Positions 26,479-35,871 of a stretch of DNA of 64,000 nucleotides are shown here, piece after piece; positions within the stretch are counted from its first letter, which is position 1; every line of letters starts with the position of its first letter. The translations under genes and the position numbers were made by a program. The notes beneath the pieces were generated by a model that saw only the letters and a list, made by a program, of their open reading frames with translations, did not search any database and was not told the origin of the DNA. Origin of the DNA: CAWBUW01 sp963792075 (GTDB lineage Bacteria; Chloroflexota; Anaerolineae; Anaerolineales; UBA4823). The stretch is taken from NCBI GenBank assembly GCA_963792075.1, contig CAWBUW010000002.1, forward strand, positions 762,378-826,377, written 5' to 3'.

Positions 26479-27916
26479 ATGGAACGCCGCGCCAAGATTG
26501 TTGTGACGATCGGCCCTGCCAGCCAGGATGAGCAATGTATCGAGAAGCTTCTCCTGGCTGGGATGAACGTTGCCCGGTTGAACTTTTCGCACGGTACGCA
26601 CGCCGACCATGCACTGGTGATCCAGCGTTTGAGGCGGGCGGCACAGTTGGCCGGTAAGCCGCTGGGAATCTTGCAGGATCTGCAAGGGCCCAAGATACGC
26701 GTGGGAGAGCTGGCTGGCGGGAGCGTGAACCTTGAGCCAGGCAAGACTTTGCGCCTGGTGACCCAGAACGTGGTGGGAGATGAACACCAGGTCTGCGTGG
26801 ATTTCCCTGAGCTGCCCACCAGCGTGGAAATCGATGGGCGCATCCTGTTGGATGACGGCAACCTGGAGCTGAAAGTGCTTTCCACCGGCCCGGACTGGGT
26901 GGATACCGTGGTGGTAGTGGGTGGGGAGTTGAAACCCCACAAGGGGGTTAACCTGCCTGGAGCACGGATTTCGATCTCTGCACTCACCCCCAAAGACGAA
27001 GAAGACCTGGCGTTTGGTCTGGAACAAGGCGTGGATATGGTGGCGCTGTCTTTTGTCCGCTCGGCGCAGGATATCCAGTACCTGCGCTCCCGGATTGCGC
27101 ACCTGGCGCCGGGTAAACCGCGCCTGCAGGTGATTGCCAAGCTGGAACGCCCGGAAGCGCTGCAAAACCTGGAAGAGATCGTGCATGCGGCGGATGGCGT
27201 GATGGTGGCACGCGGTGACCTGGGAGTGGAAATGTCCCCCGAGGCGGTACCCATCGCCCAGAAATGCATCATTGAAGTCAGCCAACCGCCATGCGAGGCT
27301 GGTGATCACGGCCACGCAGATGCTCGATTCGATGATCCACAACCCGCGGCCTACGCGCGCGGAGGCTTCTGACGTTGCCAACGCGGTGCTGGATGGGACC
27401 GATGCCGTGATGCTTTCGGGCGAAACCGCGGCAGGGAAATACCCGGTGCAAGCCGTTCAGATGATGGATGCCATCATTCGCGAAGCAGAAGCGCATGCGG
27501 ACCAGTGGGGGCATTGGAAAGGCGAGCCCTCGCCTGAATTCCAGGGGGATGATACGTATTACGTGACCCTGGCCGCGCGCGCTCTGGCGCATGATCGCAA
27601 CGTGGCTGCGATCGTGGTGTTTACACGATCAGGCCGTACGGCGCAAATGCTTTCCAAGACGCGTCCGGGGATACCGATCCTGGCCTTCACGCCTGAAGCG
27701 AGAACTTGCCAGCAAATGGCGCTGTATTGGGGTGTCACCAGCTACGTGGTGCCGCACGCTAACACCATTGAACTAATGCTGGCGGATGTGGAAGCCGTGA
27801 TGGTGTCGCGGGCGCACATGCGTCCTGGGCAACAGGTCGTTCTGATCTGTGGCTTCCCGGTAGGCCAGATAAAGCCGACCAACATGGCGCTGCTTTACAG
27901 CATCGAAAGCCGTTAA
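26479..27916 (+). CDS. pyk: Pyruvate kinase, interrupted by a single-base frameshift
   Basis: Two overlapping frames together encode one normal pyruvate kinase of about 478 residues. Frame one (from ATG 26479) carries KIVVTIGPAS, GMNVARLNFSHG, the lysine motif VIAKLERPEAL and VMVARGDLGVEM. Frame two resumes with VITATQMLDSMI, NPRPTRAEASDVANAVLDG and VMLSGETAAGKYP, and ends with the regulatory C-domain. The switch is at about 27283, where one extra C (AGC-C-AAC) shifts the frame; removing it restores the family pattern exactly. No slippery run lies there, so a sequencing or assembly error or a fresh mutation is more likely than programmed shifting. If intact it makes pyruvate and ATP from phosphoenolpyruvate. 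Confidence 0.9.
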
Positions 27917-27919
27917 ATT

Positions 27920-30900
27920 ATGAAGAGGATTTTTTCCTTCTTTGCTTTACTTCTGTTTAGTGTGAGCTCCCTCATTTTATTGGCTGCTCAACCTGCATTG
28001 GCCGACCTTACCACTGCCAGTACACCGCCCGTTAATGATGTTCAACCGAGTCCCACCCCGGTCACGGGCGAGGCGCAAGCAGTCCAGGCAGCGATCGAAC
28101 AAGGCATCCAGGGACGCAGCGAGGCAGTGCCAATGTACCTGGTTTACCCCGCGGAAGTAAAAGAAATCCGTTTGAACACCAGCCAGGATTGGGCTACCGC
28201 GCTCATCGTGATGGCAGACCCCGAGACCGGTAAGGCGCTGCCCTCAGAGCCAGGCCTGGCGCTGGTGCAGAAAATGGATGGCGCCTGGCAGGCCACGCTG
28301 CCGGGAGACCTGGCCTGGCCGGATGCCTTAGAAAAGGTCCCAACGGAGCTGCTGGCTGAGGCTGACCGGGACTTTTACAGCCAGGTTTACCGCAGTGCGC
28401 AGGCGGACGCGCCCCAACTGACCTTCAACGGGTATTACCTGCCCTGGAAGTACAACACCAACCTTTCTCTTTCGCGCAGCGTCGCTCACGTGGCTAATAA
28501 TGTTTATCCATCGGCGCGGAATGCCTACGATTTCTACCATCCTGTTTTGGACCTTTTCGAGCTCTACGCGGCCAAACCTGGAACGGTGTGGTCCTGGAGA
28601 GATGACATCGAGACCTGCTGGGCAGACCATTGTACAGGGCAGGGGAGCGGCAATTACATCGTGCTGAAAGATACCTCGACGGAGCCGGACAGCTACCAGC
28701 TTTACATGCACCTGGCGCAAAACAGTATCCCGGCCGAGCTGAAAACGGTCGGTGCACCCGTTGGACAGGGGCAGTTCCTGGGCATGGCAGATAACACCGG
28801 CGCTTCCTATGGTCACCATGTGCATTTCCATGTATTCACCACCCCAACCTCTGCTTATTGGGGCGCTTCGATTGATATTACTTTTAATGAAGTAGATATC
28901 AATGGTGGCCGTCCGCGCGCCACCGCGGATTTACCCTACTGCACAGCCGACGATCACTGCGACTCAACCCGCACGGTGTACACTTCGAAAAACCCTATGG
29001 ATTGGATGCCTCCTACGGGCAGCCTGAGCGCACCTGCTGCAGGAACCCTGGTAACGGCCGCGACGGTCAATATCGCCGGTTCAGGCTCGGATTCCGGCAC
29101 AGGGCTGAAGAACGCGCAGCTCACCGCTTTCTACGAGAATGCCTGGCACGATATTGGTCCGCTTTTCACCAGCAGTCCCTTTAATTACAATTTCGACCTG
29201 TGCAGCGCAGGCGTGCAGGACGGCCCGGTCAGCCTGGGGCTGCGCCTGACGGATAAAGCCGGAAATGTCAACTCGCTGGCCGATCTGCACCATATCCAGA
29301 AAGATTATGCCTGCCCCGGAGTACAGCCGCCAGTGTTAGCGTGCATCCCGAATGCCATCGAGGCATCGATCTATGCCTCGGCAGGCTGGCAGGGGGGGTG
29401 TAGTAACCCGCCATTCCGGGCAGGCACATACAGCGGCGCGGGGTTGAGCGGAGTCGGCGATAACAATACCGGCTCCCTGCAAGTCGGATCGAATGTCCAG
29501 GTGACGCTGTACAGGGACCCAACCTCCCAGGGACGGGCTGAAACCTTCTGGGCAGATGACGCCAACCTGGAAGGTAACCTGATCGGCGCAGATACGGTTT
29601 CTGCGTTGGTGGTAGTGAATCCGCGCACCCCACCGGCCGTTCCGCTCCTGGTCTGGCCGGCTTCCTCCCAGACCATCAGCCAGGCAGCGTCGCTCAGTTT
29701 GTATTGGGAGAACGCTGGCGGCGCGATGGAATACCAGGCGCGGTTGGAGCGCCTGGGAAGCGGGCTGGTACCGCAGGCTGGCGTGACGATGATCACCACC
29801 ACCTGGCAGACGGATCCTTTCTGGCACCTGGGCACGGGCGTGGGTGGGTTCGACCTGATCACAGGTTCTTATGGTTGGCAGGTGCGCGCCCGTAATGGCG
29901 CCGGGACGAGCGATTGGTCGGCTGCGTTCACCTTTAATATCGACGCCTATGTACCGCCTGCCCCGGCCAACATAGGGCTGCCGTTTACGGATAACTTCGA
30001 AACCAATACCAATGGTTGGGTAGGGTCTGGGCTGTGGACCCGGACGAACGCCAACCCGGCGCGCAGCGGCAGCAATACCTGGTGGTGGGGAGAGAGTAAT
30101 AACGGCGACAAGTATTATTTTTCGGCCAAAGCCGGGGATCTGACCTCGCCGCCCATCATCATTAACGCCGGTCAGAGTGCTTATTTGCGTTTCGCCTACC
30201 GTTACCAGACCGAGACGAGCGGGCGCTTCTGGGACCAGCGCTGGGTGCAGGTCAGCGAGGATGGCGGCGCTTTCACCAACCTGTACCAGCTTTATGACGA
30301 CCCGATGAACGCCGGCTCGAGCGGTGTGGATTGGATGCTCAGCCCGTATATTAACCTGAGCGCCTATGCCGGGCACGCCGTGCGCGTGCGCTTCCACTTC
30401 GATACCATGGACCCCTCAGGATCCAGCCCGGATAATGACTTCGAAGGCTGGACGATAGACGATTTCAGCGTCACCACCAGCGGCCCAGCAGCCTGTGATT
30501 TGAACGACAGCGAGGAAGGAACGGTGTTGAGTTACAACGCACCCCCGACACCGGGAGAAATTTGTGCTCCCGGAGACGTGGATATGTTCTCCTTCTCTGC
30601 CAACCAGGGTGACGTGGTGGTTGCGGAGATCGACGCTTACAGCGAGGGGTCGCCGCTGGATGCGGTGCTGTATGTGCTCGACGGCGATGGCGCTTCAGCC
30701 CTGGCAGAAAATGATGACCAGCGCAGCGGCTTCTACGATCCTTTGGTGCGGTTCGTTGCCCCAGCCTCTGGCACTTACTACCTGAAAGTGCGCGCCTGGG
30801 ACCACGGCCGGTCGGGTGGACCGGCCATGGATTATAAGATCAGCCTGCACACCGGGGATACCACCGAACCGGCCGTGACTTTGAGCGTGCCGCCTGACAA

Positions 30901-31906
30901 TGGCTGGGTGGCGGGGATCCCGCTGGCGGTGACGGCGCAGATCCTGGAGACGGGCAGTGGGCTGGACCGCGTAGAGTTCTACTGGCACTCCAATGATTGG
31001 CTGAATGGCCATTGGGAGTTGCTGCCGGGCGCCACCCAGGTGGGGGAAGACTGGATGGCCGTATTCGATCCGGCTGGCAAAGCCGAGCAAACCGGCGTTG
31101 CTTTCTATGTCATCGCATACGACAATGGGGGGCTGGTGGGCGCAGACGTATCCTGGGAAGTGGGCCTGGACCGCACCCTACCGCAGAGCACCCTGGCAGG
31201 GCCGCTGGCCGCGATGCAAGACAGCCCGCGCATCTGGCTGAACTGGACTGCCTCGGACAACCTTTCTGGCCTGGCCGGATTTGATCTGCAGCAAGCGCTG
31301 AACGGAGGCGGGTGGGTGGATTACCAGAATGGGATCAGCCCTGGGCTGCGCGCTCTGGAATATATGGGCACGCCTGGAACTCTGTACGGTTTCCGCTTGC
31401 GCGCCTTCGACAAAGCAGGGAATGTGGAGGCTTACCCGGGTCTGGCTGAATTAACGACGTTGGTGCCAGCCGCGAATGTATTGTGCTCCGCGCCAGATGT
31501 TTACGAGAACGACAATACCCCGGCGAATGCGCAGCCATTAACCATCGGGAACGCGCCGCAAGTGCATAATTTCTGCAATCCACTCGAGGCCGACTTCGGA
31601 AACGACCAGGATTGGATCAACGTGACCGTAAGCGCCGGTGTGGACTATATGCTGTACGCCAGACCGCTGCACGAAGATACTGCGCTCAAGCTGACCCTCT
31701 ACGCAGCGGACGGAACTACCATCGTGTACGATCCACCTGCCGGAGCCTATAACCAGGGGATTGCCTATTTGTGGAGGCCTGTCACGAGCGGCACTTACTA
31801 CCTGCGCCTGGCGCACAGCGATGGACGCGTCATCGGCAGCGCTGTGCAGTACAAGGTGGAGGTGTTTGAGCCGTATACCACGTATCTGCCGGTGATCTTT
31901 CGTTAA
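27920..31906 (+). CDS. Secreted modular protein with M23-like peptidase domain and beta-domains
   Basis: 1,328 residues with a clear Sec signal peptide (1-29, cleavage near LADL). An M23/LytM-type domain lies at about 190-320: NAYDFYHP for the first metal ligands, YMHLAQ, and the HxH motif in GHHVHFHVF near residue 297. It probably cuts peptidoglycan cross-links, or is a degenerate relative. Following are Ig/FN3-like segments, a jelly-roll-like region (about 690-855, TDNFETNTNGWVGSGLW), and two bacterial pre-peptidase C-terminal domains (about 860-970 and 1210-1318) with the DMFSFSANQGD and TYYLKVRA patterns. The last residues are TTYLPVIFR, a YLP-type ending of secreted proteins that I associate with Chloroflexota. 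It starts 3 nt after pyk but is functionally unrelated. Confidence 0.8.
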   Translation: MKRIFSFFALLLFSVSSLILLAAQPALADLTTASTPPVNDVQPSPTPVTGEAQAVQAAIEQGIQGRSEAVPMYLVYPAEVKEIRLNTSQDWATALIVMADPETGKALPSEPGLALVQKMDGAWQATLPGDLAWPDALEKVPTELLAEADRDFYSQVYRSAQADAPQLTFNGYYLPWKYNTNLSLSRSVAHVANNVYPSARNAYDFYHPVLDLFELYAAKPGTVWSWRDDIETCWADHCTGQGSGNYIVLKDTSTEPDSYQLYMHLAQNSIPAELKTVGAPVGQGQFLGMADNTGASYGHHVHFHVFTTPTSAYWGASIDITFNEVDINGGRPRATADLPYCTADDHCDSTRTVYTSKNPMDWMPPTGSLSAPAAGTLVTAATVNIAGSGSDSGTGLKNAQLTAFYENAWHDIGPLFTSSPFNYNFDLCSAGVQDGPVSLGLRLTDKAGNVNSLADLHHIQKDYACPGVQPPVLACIPNAIEASIYASAGWQGGCSNPPFRAGTYSGAGLSGVGDNNTGSLQVGSNVQVTLYRDPTSQGRAETFWADDANLEGNLIGADTVSALVVVNPRTPPAVPLLVWPASSQTISQAASLSLYWENAGGAMEYQARLERLGSGLVPQAGVTMITTTWQTDPFWHLGTGVGGFDLITGSYGWQVRARNGAGTSDWSAAFTFNIDAYVPPAPANIGLPFTDNFETNTNGWVGSGLWTRTNANPARSGSNTWWWGESNNGDKYYFSAKAGDLTSPPIIINAGQSAYLRFAYRYQTETSGRFWDQRWVQVSEDGGAFTNLYQLYDDPMNAGSSGVDWMLSPYINLSAYAGHAVRVRFHFDTMDPSGSSPDNDFEGWTIDDFSVTTSGPAACDLNDSEEGTVLSYNAPPTPGEICAPGDVDMFSFSANQGDVVVAEIDAYSEGSPLDAVLYVLDGDGASALAENDDQRSGFYDPLVRFVAPASGTYYLKVRAWDHGRSGGPAMDYKISLHTGDTTEPAVTLSVPPDNGWVAGIPLAVTAQILETGSGLDRVEFYWHSNDWLNGHWELLPGATQVGEDWMAVFDPAGKAEQTGVAFYVIAYDNGGLVGADVSWEVGLDRTLPQSTLAGPLAAMQDSPRIWLNWTASDNLSGLAGFDLQQALNGGGWVDYQNGISPGLRALEYMGTPGTLYGFRLRAFDKAGNVEAYPGLAELTTLVPAANVLCSAPDVYENDNTPANAQPLTIGNAPQVHNFCNPLEADFGNDQDWINVTVSAGVDYMLYARPLHEDTALKLTLYAADGTTIVYDPPAGAYNQGIAYLWRPVTSGTYYLRLAHSDGRVIGSAVQYKVEVFEPYTTYLPVIFR

Positions 31907-31916
31907 CGGTTCAAGA

Positions 31917-31967
31917 GGGTGCGGGGTATTTTGGCCGGGCGAAGCCCGGCCAAAATACCCCGCACCC
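31917..31967. terminator. Long hairpin terminator, GCGAAGC apex
   Basis: Perfect 24-bp stem (31917-31940 with 31944-31967), loop GAA, extendable by A-U/G-U pairs into TTT on the plus side. It terminates the secreted-protein gene ending 11 nt before it. The next promoter box begins 10 nt after. Confidence 0.8.
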
Positions 31968-31976
31968 TTTATAATG

Positions 31977-31982
31977 TATAAT
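31977..31982 (+). promoter_or_regulatory. -10 box for a near-leaderless transcript
   Basis: TATAAT ends 6 nt before ATG 31989, so transcription would start at or next to the start codon. An overlapping TATAAT lies at 31970-31975. The -35 area falls in the preceding hairpin. Confidence 0.5.
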
Positions 31983-31988
31983 TCACCC

Positions 31989-32426
31989 ATGCCCAACAGC
32001 GTATCATTATACAAGTGGGTTGAGCTGGAACTGCTCAGCCAGCGGGAGCCGCCCGAGCGTGTGCGCTGGGTGATCGTGCCTACCGCAGCCGCAGATTATA
32101 GCCGCGGGCTGCTGGCCGAAAGCGCACCTCTGGCGCAGGCCATCCTGGGCCGCCGGGAGGGGGAGCAGTTGGCTTACCGCCAGGGAGACCTGTACGCGCT
32201 GCGCATCCTCTCGGTCACCCCCGCCCCAGAGGTGGACCCGGAAGAATCTGCCCGGCGCAGGCGGGAGGAAGTGGAACGCGATGAGCGCGCCGTGGCGCAG
32301 AAAAACGCAGCGGCCTTTGCGGCCTCCTTCTCCGGCAAGTGGGGTGACTACGATCCGGATGGGGTGGCCCAATGGGACAAGGACCACCCGGACCAGCAGG
32401 ACAAAGATAAGCCAGGGAAGGCCTAA
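31989..32426 (+). CDS. GreA C-terminal-like small protein
   Basis: About 145 residues from ATG 31989 (ATG 31974 would add 5). The central part (ESAPLAQAILGRREGEQLAY then RQGDLYALRILSV) resembles the FKBP-like C-terminal domain of transcript-cleavage factors GreA/GreB. The N-terminal coiled-coil finger that enters RNA polymerase is missing, and a charged, Asp/Lys-rich tail (KWGDYDPDG, DQQDKDKPGK) follows instead. It may bind RNA polymerase without cleavage activity, as Rnk-like proteins do, or be something else. It shares a stop/start base with the next gene. Confidence 0.5.
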   Translation: MPNSVSLYKWVELELLSQREPPERVRWVIVPTAAADYSRGLLAESAPLAQAILGRREGEQLAYRQGDLYALRILSVTPAPEVDPEESARRRREEVERDERAVAQKNAAAFAASFSGKWGDYDPDGVAQWDKDHPDQQDKDKPGKA

Positions 32427-32716
32427 TGCTGGATTGGCGCGTGCTGGCGTTCAACAGCCTGTGGGTCTTTGCTGCCGCGCTGGCCCTGGCGGCTTTCAGC
32501 CACGCTTCCTGGGCCGCGGCGCAGCGGGAGACCAAGCTGCGCCAGATTTTGGAAGTGCGGAGCTACCAGCTTGTTTTTAACCTGGCGGGGCTGTTGTTCT
32601 GTATTGGGATGGCGGGTACAGCGCAAGAGACCTGGCGTTGGGCAGCCTGGTTGGCCCTGGCGGCGCTTTTCCTGTTGCAGCTCGGGCTGGGGCTGCGCAA
32701 AGGTCACCCGATCTAA
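32426..32716 (+). CDS. Small membrane protein of unknown function
   Basis: 96 residues, unrecognised. Three hydrophobic segments (about 8-28, 50-66 and 70-90) suggest an integral membrane protein with short loops. The start overlaps the previous stop (TAATG), so the two are co-translated. Its 3' end overlaps the convergent gene by 4 nt on the opposite strand. Confidence 0.65.
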   Translation: MLDWRVLAFNSLWVFAAALALAAFSHASWAAAQRETKLRQILEVRSYQLVFNLAGLLFCIGMAGTAQETWRWAAWLALAALFLLQLGLGLRKGHPI

Positions 32717-33270
32717 TGAAACAACTGTAAGCACATCTCACAGCGCACTTCACCGCGTTCGCGCTCGTCCGGGGTCAAACGAATGCTGCGGGGTGGGTTG
32801 CATTGGCAGTGGGTAATGATCAGAGGCGGCTGGCAGGGGTTTTCACTCTCGCCCATCAGGGTGTCCATGTAGATCAAGGCGCGCAGAACAGAATAGTTTT
32901 GATCAATGGCGGTCGCCAGGTAATTCAACTCGGTTTGCCACTTTTGGACCGCTTCGGGGGCCAGCATCCACTGCGCCTGTCCTGTCGTCTCATTGCGCAT
33001 AGAGAGCAATCCAAACTCCCGCGCGGGGCGCGTATACCAGGGTGAAAAGCGAGATACGTTCGTGCTCACTTCCAGAAGCATATTGGTGATCACAACTTTC
33101 GCCGCCTGGAAAGGCCGGTTCAGATCTGCCGCCTCGAACAAGGATTGCATCTCTGGCATACACGTGGAAATCCAATATGTCTGGCAAAACCTATCCCATA
33201 CCAACCCAAGCACAGCCTCCAGCATTTCTACCGGATCCTGGATTTGCTCCACTTGCTTGAATGAGGCCAT
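32713..33270 (-). CDS. Hypothetical protein with C-terminal cysteine pairs
   Basis: 185 residues from ATG 33270, chosen because AAGGAGG lies 6 nt upstream; an upstream frame start at 33300 lacks one. Mostly helical, no signal peptide. The C-terminus has THCQCNP and VRCEMCLQ, four cysteines in two CxC/CxxC pairs about 25 residues apart that could bind zinc or an Fe-S cluster. Not recognised as a known family. It follows the hdrCB gene on the same strand after a hairpin, so it may be a poorly transcribed last member of the HdrA/MetF operon or a separate unit. Confidence 0.65.
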   Translation of the reverse strand: MASFKQVEQIQDPVEMLEAVLGLVWDRFCQTYWISTCMPEMQSLFEAADLNRPFQAAKVVITNMLLEVSTNVSRFSPWYTRPAREFGLLSMRNETTGQAQWMLAPEAVQKWQTELNYLATAIDQNYSVLRALIYMDTLMGESENPCQPPLIITHCQCNPPRSIRLTPDERERGEVRCEMCLQLFH

Positions 33271-33335
33271 ACGAACCTCCTTGCCTGAACAGGCGCTCAC
33301 TTTGAGGTATGGTTATGGTTAGGTTTAATTTTGTG

Positions 33336-33376
33336 TGTGAGAGTGTGCGGCGGCGTAGCCGCCGCACACTCTCACA
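33336..33376. terminator. Long hairpin terminator after hdrCB
   Basis: Perfect 19-bp stem (33336-33354 with 33358-33376), loop GTA closed by C-G. It lies just after the hdrCB stop on the minus strand. Confidence 0.7.
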
Positions 33377-33396
33377 AGATAATTATTGGACCGGTC

Positions 33397-34815
33397 CTAA
33401 TCAGTTTGGAGGCCGGCAGCTTGCAAAACCGGCCGCGGATCTACCAGATTCTTCTGCAAGGCAGAGGCGTGGGGGGGTAATTTGAGCGCCAGGGCAATCA
33501 ACTGTGTAAAATACAGGACTGGCATTGGCTTTGACAATTTCATCTGGAACTGGCGGGCATCCAGATTGGTGTGACACAGCGGGCAGGCAACCGCAATCGC
33601 ATCTGCGCCGGCCAGGCGCGCCTGTTCGATCAACTTGCCGCTGAGGTTCAACACAATATCTGGGCGGGTCAGTGAATGGGCGGCACCGCAGCAACGGGTT
33701 TTGTAAGACCAATCATGTACTTCGGCTCCCAGGGCGGCCATCAGCTCATCCATATCCGTGGGATTTTCGGCGTGCAGGCTTTCGGTGGCGCGCGGTGGAC
33801 GGGTCAGCAAGCAGCCGTAATAACACACTACCCGCAGGCCTTTCAGCGGCTGCTTTACCAGCCCGGCCAGCTTATCCGCACCAACGTGTTGGGTGATGGT
33901 CTCAACCAGGGTATTGACCTGCACCTGCCCCTGGAATGAATAGTCCAGGGCGCTTTCGATGGATTTGCGGTGCTGTTCATCATGCTTGTATTCATATTGG
34001 GCGACTTTATGGCGGTTGAAGCAGGCTGCACACGGCATGGTAACTTCCTGAAAACCGCTTTGCTCGATCAACGCCAGGTTTTCCATGGGCAGACGAAACG
34101 CCAATTCGTGATCGGCGCGATGCGCGGCGCTGCTGCCACAGCATACCCAGCCCTGCGGTTCAACCAATTCCAGTCCCAGGGCCTTCCCGACTGCCAGGGC
34201 TGAGGTGTTGTATTCCGGCGAGGTCGAATGCAAAGAGCAGCCGGGATAATAGGCAATCATGCGGCTGGCATCCGGCAGCGGCTTGACGTGATGCCGCCGG
34301 CGCACCGGGGTGGGCAGCAGGGGGAATTTGCGTTTCTGCAGCATCTTGGCACCCAGGTCCAGGTCGCTGAACAAGTCGTTCGTGCGCAGCTTCAATTCCG
34401 CCATCAAGCCCAGCTCGTAGGCTCGTCCCCACAGGCGTACCTCACGCAGGAAGGCCTGGTTGAAAATTGGCACCTGGGTTACGGGCGGTTTGAAGCCCTG
34501 CTGCAGCGATTCGCGCGCCAGGAAATCCATGATAGCGGCGACATCCAAACCCTGGGGACAGCGCGTGGTGCAGGTCTGGCAGCAGGCGCACAGCCAGGGT
34601 GTCTTGGACCCGAGGGCAATATCTGTCTGCCCTAATTGGATGGCGCGCATGACCTGGTTGGGCTGCCAGTCGAAGTATTCGCCCAGCGGGCAGCCGCTCG
34701 AACACTTGATACACTGGTAGCACAGGTAGACGTTCTGGCCGAGCTCGGCCTGGATGCGCTGCGCTAATGCAGAATTGATGGTGACTGCGGGGGCCGACTG
34801 TGGATTGTCAATCAT
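33397..34815 (-). CDS. Fused heterodisulfide-reductase subunits HdrC-HdrB
   Basis: 472 residues; AGGAGGG lies 5 nt before the ATG. The HdrC-like N-terminus has two 4Fe-4S motifs: Cys32/35/38/42 (CYQCIKCSSGCP) and Cys76/79/82/86 (CACCQTCTTRCP). The HdrB-like remainder has two CCG domains (YPGCSLHS with WVCCGSSAAHR; YYGCLLTRP with TRCCGAAHS and CPLCHTN), the ligands of the non-cubane clusters. In Hdr complexes HdrB reduces a disulfide or another acceptor with electrons from HdrA via HdrC. Here it directly follows metF and metV, so the acceptor side may be coupled to methylene-tetrahydrofolate, as proposed for the Moorella HdrCBA-MvhD-MetVF complex. The exact role is inferred. Confidence 0.9.
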   Translation of the reverse strand: MIDNPQSAPAVTINSALAQRIQAELGQNVYLCYQCIKCSSGCPLGEYFDWQPNQVMRAIQLGQTDIALGSKTPWLCACCQTCTTRCPQGLDVAAIMDFLARESLQQGFKPPVTQVPIFNQAFLREVRLWGRAYELGLMAELKLRTNDLFSDLDLGAKMLQKRKFPLLPTPVRRRHHVKPLPDASRMIAYYPGCSLHSTSPEYNTSALAVGKALGLELVEPQGWVCCGSSAAHRADHELAFRLPMENLALIEQSGFQEVTMPCAACFNRHKVAQYEYKHDEQHRKSIESALDYSFQGQVQVNTLVETITQHVGADKLAGLVKQPLKGLRVVCYYGCLLTRPPRATESLHAENPTDMDELMAALGAEVHDWSYKTRCCGAAHSLTRPDIVLNLSGKLIEQARLAGADAIAVACPLCHTNLDARQFQMKLSKPMPVLYFTQLIALALKLPPHASALQKNLVDPRPVLQAAGLQTD

Positions 34816-34827
34816 ACACCCTCCTGA

Positions 34828-35868
34828 TCAGACCTGTGGGCGGGGAAAGAGCCCGGCGCCTTCTACAATCTGCCGTACAGCTTCTTCCCATTCAATTGCC
34901 ATGATATGCACGCCGGCAACGCCCTGGATCTGGCGGAGCTGTTGGATCAATTCGATGCAAATCCGGATGCCTTCTTGTTTCCAGGCCTCGGAGCGCGCTT
35001 TCTTGTCTTCTTTGGTCAAATCTTCTTTTTTCTTGCCGGCCCACGGAGCGCCGGCTTGTTCCATGCGTTCGATCAATACCTCTGGCACCAGGATGCCGGG
35101 CACGCTGTCGCGCATGTATTTCGCCATGGTAGGGCTTTTCAACGGACCGATACCGGCCAGGATGTAGACTTTGTGGTGCAGCCCCAGCTCGCGCACTTTT
35201 TCCATGAATTTGGCAAAGGCCTCGATATCATAGACCAACTGGGTCTGGATGAAACTGGCCCCTGCTTTCACCTTCTTTGCCAGGCGGTAAGGCCGGAACT
35301 CGACCGGCCCGGCAAAAGGTGCGGCAGCCGCGCCGACGAAGAAGCGCGGTTCCGCGCCTTTCAATGCCTCTCCGCATTGGAAGGTTTTCTCGTCTCTCAA
35401 GGTCGTCACCATTTTGACAAGCTGGATGGAATCCAGGTCAAAGACATTCTTTGATTCCGGGTGGTTGCCGAAGGTCTGGTGGTCCCCGGTCAGGCAGAGC
35501 AAGTTGCGCAGTCCCAGCGCATAGGCGCCGAGCAGATCACTCTGGATTGCCAGGCGGTTGCGGTCGCGGCAGGTCATCTGGATGACAGGTTCCAGCCCCT
35601 CTTGTAAAACCAATGTCCCGGCGCCGATGCTGGACATCCGCACGATGGCCGTCTGGTTATCGGTGATATTCACAGCATCACAGCAGCCTTTCAGCAAGGC
35701 GGCTTTCTGGCGGATCACCTGGGTATCTGCGGATTGCGGCGGGCCTAGCTCGGCGGTGACGGCAAAGTGGCCGGCGCGCAGCATGCGCTCCAGGTTCGAG
35801 CCAACCAGGTATTCGGGCTGGCCGGAGGGCGGCGTTTCGTTTGTAGTCGGAGTAACAGGAGCGACCAT
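34828..35868 (-). CDS. metF: Methylenetetrahydrofolate reductase
   Basis: 346 residues, longer at the N-terminus than classical MetF (about 290). TIM-barrel landmarks: FAVTAELGPP, AVNITDNQ, LLCLTGDH (FAD contact), GASFIQTQLVYD and YILAGIGPL. It reduces 5,10-methylene-THF to 5-methyl-THF with FAD, the last step of the Wood-Ljungdahl methyl branch and a methionine-synthesis step. The ATG lies 3 nt after the metV stop, with GAGGAGG overlapping the end of metV, so the two are tightly coupled. Pairing with metV and Hdr genes argues for the acetogen-type enzyme that receives electrons from MetV rather than directly from NAD(P)H. Confidence 0.95.
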   Translation of the reverse strand: MVAPVTPTTNETPPSGQPEYLVGSNLERMLRAGHFAVTAELGPPQSADTQVIRQKAALLKGCCDAVNITDNQTAIVRMSSIGAGTLVLQEGLEPVIQMTCRDRNRLAIQSDLLGAYALGLRNLLCLTGDHQTFGNHPESKNVFDLDSIQLVKMVTTLRDEKTFQCGEALKGAEPRFFVGAAAAPFAGPVEFRPYRLAKKVKAGASFIQTQLVYDIEAFAKFMEKVRELGLHHKVYILAGIGPLKSPTMAKYMRDSVPGILVPEVLIERMEQAGAPWAGKKKEDLTKEDKKARSEAWKQEGIRICIELIQQLRQIQGVAGVHIMAIEWEEAVRQIVEGAGLFPRPQV

Positions 35869-35871
35869 AAT

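Noticed and set aside
27215..27400. Programmed frameshift in pyk
   Set aside because: There is no slippery heptamer, stimulatory hairpin or internal Shine-Dalgarno at the switch point; error or mutation is simpler.
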